A stretch of DNA of 39,546 nt from Croceibacterium_A sp035626815. Its GTDB lineage: Bacteria > Pseudomonadota > Alphaproteobacteria > Sphingomonadales > Sphingomonadaceae. The stretch spans positions 1-39,546 of the forward strand of contig DASPMY010000016.1 of assembly GCA_035626815.1 (NCBI GenBank), in the 5' to 3' direction. The translations under genes were made by a program, and so were the position numbers. Below the pieces are notes generated by a model. It saw only the letters and a program-made list of their open reading frames with translations, was not told the origin of the DNA and made no database searches. Of the stretch, positions 35,068-39,546 are shown one piece after another (position 1 is the first letter of the stretch; the number at the start of each line of letters is the position of its first letter).

Positions 35068-35813
35068 CGCACCGCGTGATGGCCCATCGGGCCATGGCCG
35101 GCACCAAAGCCGGGCGCGGCGCGCAAGGCCTGGCGGACGAACGACCCGGCCTCCGCGATCGCCTCGTCGAGAGCCAAACCCCTGCCGAGCAGCGTCGCGA
35201 TCGCGCTCGACAGGGTACAGCCGGTGCCGTGGGTATGGCGGGTGGCGATCCGCTCCGCGCGCCAGACGCGGTCCGCCGCGCCCGGCTGGACCAGCACGTC
35301 CTCGACCGGCGAACCCTCGGCGTCGCCGCCCTTGGCGAGATAGGCCACGCCCCGTCCCGCCATGCCTTCGCGCCCGCCGAGCGCCGCCAGTTCGGCGATA
35401 TTGGGCGTGGTCAGCGTCGCCAGCCGCATCAGCCGCTCGAACGCGCCGACGGTGGCGTCATCGGCCAATGCCGCGCCGCTGGTGGCGACCATCACCGGGT
35501 CGAACACGATCGGCACCGCCAGCGCCTCCAGCCGATCGGCCACCCGATGGGCGATGTCCGGCGAGCCGAGCATGCCGATCTTGACCGCGTCGGCGCCGAT
35601 GTCGGACAAGCAGGCGTCGATCTGCGCGGCGACCAGTTCCGGCGACAGCGCCTCGACCATCGTCACCCCGGTCGTGTTCTGCGCCGTCACCGCCGTGATC
35701 GCGGTCATCGCGTAGCCGCCGAGCATGGTGATCGTCTTGATGTCGGCCTGGATGCCCGCGCCGCCCGAGCTGTCCGAGCCGGCGATGGCGAGGATGCGGG
35801 GCGGAGCGGTCAT
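35064..35813 (-). CDS. thiD: Hydroxymethylpyrimidine/phosphomethylpyrimidine kinase
   Basis: ThiD phosphorylates HMP and HMP-phosphate in thiamine synthesis. The 249-residue ribokinase-fold product shows ILAIAGSDSSGGAGIQADIK at the N-terminus, the substrate loop MTAITAVTAQNTTGV, and the C-terminal catalytic motif HTHGTGCTLSSAIA with the anion hole and catalytic Asp region (here GTGCTLS). No thiE, thiC or TPP riboswitch is nearby. It is convergent with the LOG gene, and glmM lies upstream on the same strand, 91 bp away across a short repeat. Confidence 0.96.
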   Translation of the reverse strand: MTAPPRILAIAGSDSSGGAGIQADIKTITMLGGYAMTAITAVTAQNTTGVTMVEALSPELVAAQIDACLSDIGADAVKIGMLGSPDIAHRVADRLEALAVPIVFDPVMVATSGAALADDATVGAFERLMRLATLTTPNIAELAALGGREGMAGRGVAYLAKGGDAEGSPVEDVLVQPGAADRVWRAERIATRHTHGTGCTLSSAIATLLGRGLALDEAIAEAGSFVRQALRAAPGFGAGHGPMGHHAVR

Positions 35814-35828
35814 GGTGACCCCCCTATC

Positions 35829-35881
35829 CGTGTCGCCGCGAGCGAAGTCGAGAGGCCTCCCCCCAGCGGGTCTCGCTTTCG
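35829..35881. repeat. Partial intergenic repeat between glmM and thiD
   Basis: The core GCGAGCGAAGTCGAGA (about 35838-35853) matches the arm at 1610-1624. A weak complementary stretch, GGGTCTCGCTTTCGCG (35868-35883), follows. It could form a hairpin after glmM. It is short and degenerate compared with the 1600-1686 copy. Confidence 0.5.
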
Positions 35882-35904
35882 CGCCAAACGTATTGAAATT
35901 TCGC

Positions 35905-37242
<1,338 letters not shown>

Positions 37243-37300
37243 GGATCCCTCTCGCTGGTGGCATTGCCATGGCGCTTCCCGGCTGCAATGTCACCATCCC

Positions 37301-38572
37301 GTGACTGACGTCAGGTTGCCCGCCGGCTGGACTTTCGCCGCGCTCGTCGCCGGGCTCGCGCTCGGCTGGGCGCTGTCGGGAGGAGCGGCGCAGAGCACGG
37401 CGGCGGCGATCGCCGGCCCGGTGGGCACCGTGTGGCTGCGCGCGCTTCAGATGACCATCGTGCCGCTGGTCGCCGCGCTGCTGGTGACCGGGATAGCGCA
37501 GATGATCGCCACGGCGCGTGCCGGCCCCGTCGCGCGACGGACGCTGCTGTCATTCTTCGTCATCCTGTTCGCGGGCACGGTGTTCGCCGCGCTCGCCACT
37601 CCCGCGCTGCTCGATCTGTTTCCGATCCCGGAGCGAGCGGCCGCGGCGCTGGCGGCGGGCAGCAGCGCGCCGCAAACGGTGCCGGGGATCGGCGCGTTCT
37701 TCGAATCGCTCGTCGCCGACAACGTCATCGCCGCCGCCGCGCAGACCGCGATGCTGCCGCTGGTGGTGTTCTTCGTCGCGCTGGCGGTGGCGATCGTGCG
37801 CCTGCCCGAGGCGCAGCGCGAGCTGATGTTGCGGCTGTTCGAGGCGCTCGGCAACGCGATGCTGACGATCATCGGCTGGGTGTTGTGGCTGGCGCCCGCC
37901 GGCGTGTTCGCGCTGGCGCTGACCGTGGGCCTCGCCAGCGGGGGCGGAGCTTTCGCGGCGCTCGCGCACTACATCCTGCTGGTGGCGGGGCTCGGTTTCG
38001 TCGTGATGCTCGCCGGCTACGTCGTCGGCTCCGTCGGCGGCCGCCGCTCGCCGGTCCGCTTCGCCCGCGCGATGCTGCCCGCCCAGGCGGTGGCGATCTC
38101 GACCCAGAGCTCGCTCGCCAGCCTGCCGGCGATGCTGCAGTCGTGCCGCTTGCTCGGGGTGCGCGAGACCACCGCCGATTTCGTGCTGCCGCTCGCGGTC
38201 GCGCTGTTCCGCGCCACTGGACCGGTGATGAACCTGGCGGTGGCGATCTATGTGGCCCGGCTGACGGGGGTCGAGCTGACGCCGGCCACTATCGCCGCCG
38301 GCGTGGCGGTGGCGCTGCTGACCACGATCGGCTCGGTCAGCCTGCCGGGCGCGATCAGCTTCGTCACCGCCATCGGGCCGATCGCCATCGCCATGGGCGT
38401 GCCGGTCGAGCCGCTGGCGCTGCTGGTGGCGGTGGAGATGCTGCCCGACGTGATACGCACGCTGGGCAACGTGACGATGGATGTGGCGGTCACCGCGACG
38501 GTGGACCGGACTAGCGCAGCTTCAAGCCCGCCGAGTTTTCCTAGCGCAACCGGCGCCCCTCCCGCGCGTTAA
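37301..38572 (+). CDS. Dicarboxylate/amino acid:cation symporter (DAACS family)
   Basis: The 423-residue transporter is of the GltP/DctA type with eight helices and two re-entrant loops. Signatures are ALQMTIVPLVAALLVTGI (TM2-3), the HP1 serine-rich loop AVAISTQSSLASLPAML, the Na+/H+ site in TGPVMNLAVAIYVA (N-M-D-G of the family read as P-V-M-N-L here), and HP2 TTIGSVSLPGAI. The substrate is glutamate, aspartate or a C4-dicarboxylate; the altered N-M-D-G motif makes it uncertain. It starts with GTG at 37301 (TDVRLPAGWTF). sodB follows 35 bp later. Confidence 0.9.
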   Translation: MTDVRLPAGWTFAALVAGLALGWALSGGAAQSTAAAIAGPVGTVWLRALQMTIVPLVAALLVTGIAQMIATARAGPVARRTLLSFFVILFAGTVFAALATPALLDLFPIPERAAAALAAGSSAPQTVPGIGAFFESLVADNVIAAAAQTAMLPLVVFFVALAVAIVRLPEAQRELMLRLFEALGNAMLTIIGWVLWLAPAGVFALALTVGLASGGGAFAALAHYILLVAGLGFVVMLAGYVVGSVGGRRSPVRFARAMLPAQAVAISTQSSLASLPAMLQSCRLLGVRETTADFVLPLAVALFRATGPVMNLAVAIYVARLTGVELTPATIAAGVAVALLTTIGSVSLPGAISFVTAIGPIAIAMGVPVEPLALLVAVEMLPDVIRTLGNVTMDVAVTATVDRTSAASSPPSFPSATGAPPAR

Positions 38573-38607
38573 GCCAGCGAACCCCCACAACGAGGAAGGA
38601 CGGAACC

Positions 38608-39234
38608 TTGGCTTTCGAACTCATGCCGTTGCCTTATGCGCCCGACGCGCTGTCGCCGGCGATCTCGGCCGAGACGCTCGGCTTCCACCACGGCAAGCAC
38701 CACCGGGCCTATATCGACAAGACCAACGCGGCGATCGAAGGCACGGAGCTCGCCGAGGCGGACCTCGAAACGGTGATCGCCCGCGCCCGGAACACGAACC
38801 GGGGCTTGTTCAACAACGCCGCGCAGAGCTGGAACCACGGGTTCTACTGGCACTCGCTGTCGCCCGAGGCCCAGTCACCGTCGGGCGGTCTGGCCGGGCG
38901 GATCGACGCCGCCTTCGGCTCGCTCGACGCGCTCAAGCAGCAGCTCGCCGAGCGCGGCGGCGCCCACTTCGCCAGCGGCTGGGTGTGGCTCGCCGACAAG
39001 GTCGGCACGCTGTCGATCGAGGAAACGCACGACGGCGACACGCTCGCCGACGGCGAGGCGGTGCCGCTGCTGACGATCGACCTGTGGGAGCACGCCTACT
39101 ACCTCGACCACCAGAACCGGCGCCCGAACTACTTGAAGGAAGTGATCGACGGGCACCTCAACTGGGAGTTCGCGGCGCAAAACCTGGCGCGCGGCTCGGC
39201 CTGGAAGTACCCGGCGCTGAGCTACGCCGAATAA
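38608..39234 (+). CDS. sodB: Superoxide dismutase (Fe/Mn family, Fe type)
   Basis: The enzyme dismutates superoxide to peroxide and oxygen in the cytoplasm. The 208-residue product has metal ligands His27 (GFHHGKHHRAY), His77 (AAQSWNHGFYWHSL) and Asp/His in IDLWEHAYYLDH. Gln73 in NNAAQ is the Fe-SOD marker position. The start is TTG at 38608, decided by GAGGAAGGA seven nt upstream and by the family N-terminus MAFEL. The nearest internal ATG is 15 nt later and too far from the ribosome binding site. With ahpC/ahpF it forms the oxidative defence of the window. Confidence 0.96.
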   Translation: MAFELMPLPYAPDALSPAISAETLGFHHGKHHRAYIDKTNAAIEGTELAEADLETVIARARNTNRGLFNNAAQSWNHGFYWHSLSPEAQSPSGGLAGRIDAAFGSLDALKQQLAERGGAHFASGWVWLADKVGTLSIEETHDGDTLADGEAVPLLTIDLWEHAYYLDHQNRRPNYLKEVIDGHLNWEFAAQNLARGSAWKYPALSYAE

Positions 39235-39293
39235 GCGGCGCGCCAAGCCTGCCGGAGAAGGGAATCTTAACCCTGCACGGCCTAGCGTCGGGC

Positions 39294-39546
39294 ATGGCCG
39301 CCAAGCGCTCGAAGTTCGTCCAACGCACTGAAATTCCCCGCGTGGGCGAGCGCCGGCCAGTCAGCGTCGAGGGCACCTGCCGCGTGGCCGGCAGCGACAT
39401 TCGCGACGTGCGGGTGATCGATCTCGACGCCCACGGCTGCAACTTGCGCGGGCTGTCGATCGGGGTGTCCAAGTCCGACCCGCTCGAGCTGTGGCTCGGC
39501 TCGGCCGGGCCGATCGCGGCGCGGCTGCGCTGGGCCAAGCGCGGCG
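39294..39546 (+). CDS. PilZ domain protein, N-terminal part (runs off window)
   Basis: Eighty-four codons are visible from the ATG at 39294. The product MAAKRSKFVQRTEIPRVGER carries basic residues followed by RRPVSVEGTCRV (arginine-rich cyclic-di-GMP contact), and VIDLDAHGCNLRGL, which corresponds to the D/N-x-S-x-x-G motif with Asp replacing Ser. The strand order that follows (DPLELWLGSAGPIAARLRW) is typical of PilZ. The protein probably binds cyclic di-GMP, with reduced certainty because of the Ser-to-Asp change. It continues beyond the window. Confidence 0.8.
   Translation, partial: MAAKRSKFVQRTEIPRVGERRPVSVEGTCRVAGSDIRDVRVIDLDAHGCNLRGLSIGVSKSDPLELWLGSAGPIAARLRWAKRG

Overview
The window looks like a chromosomal segment from a high-GC alphaproteobacterium, most likely Sphingomonadales (Sphingomonas or Erythrobacter relatives). 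This rests on the gene families and start-codon usage (many GTG and TTG starts), the palindromic intergenic repeats typical of that order, and a PEP-CTERM protein. It is inferred from the sequence alone. Most of it is tightly packed housekeeping DNA.

Layout, left to right. 1-1700: alkyl hydroperoxide reductase genes (ahpC, then the N-terminal part of ahpF, both minus) behind a strong palindromic operator candidate. 1700-5990: aroC, diverging from ruvA, with ruvB about 1.1 kb further on. Between ruvA and ruvB sits a small accessory patch: a GIY-YIG nuclease gene with three structure-conserved palindromes and a tRNA-Ser 3' remnant, a 50-codon lipoprotein-like gene, a duplicated 5' end of ruvB, and an unrecognised 123-codon gene that runs into the real ruvB start. 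6200-8150: a serine-rich PEP-CTERM protein, then an XRE repressor plus four-helix membrane protein with a palindromic operator. 8160-14810: aconitase, a 55-codon membrane protein, an EamA exporter, two L,D-transpeptidases of different families facing each other, and a retropepsin-like protease. 14850-18970: a lipoprotein with an NTF2-like fold, ispG, an FAD monooxygenase and a dienelactone hydrolase, all minus. 19090-24000: a KefB-type antiporter, two GNAT acetyltransferases, an isoaspartyl peptidase and an acyltransferase. 24000-30220: a six-gene, end-to-end overlapping MoxR/DUF58 operon. 30290-34080: prephenate dehydratase, membrane-anchored cytochrome c, rlmE, a Ppx/GppA phosphatase and tRNA-Gln(CTG) with its promoter. 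34150-39546: a LOG-family protein, thiD, glmM, a dicarboxylate/amino-acid symporter, superoxide dismutase, and the start of a PilZ protein.

How the genes fit together: oxidative defence (ahpC/ahpF, sod), cell-wall supply and remodelling (glmM, two L,D-transpeptidases), aromatic amino acid synthesis (aroC, pheA), cofactor and isoprenoid synthesis (thiD, ispG) and Holliday junction processing (ruvA, ruvB). The most unusual part is the ruvA-ruvB interval. No CRISPR array, rRNA, complete insertion sequence or prophage is visible.
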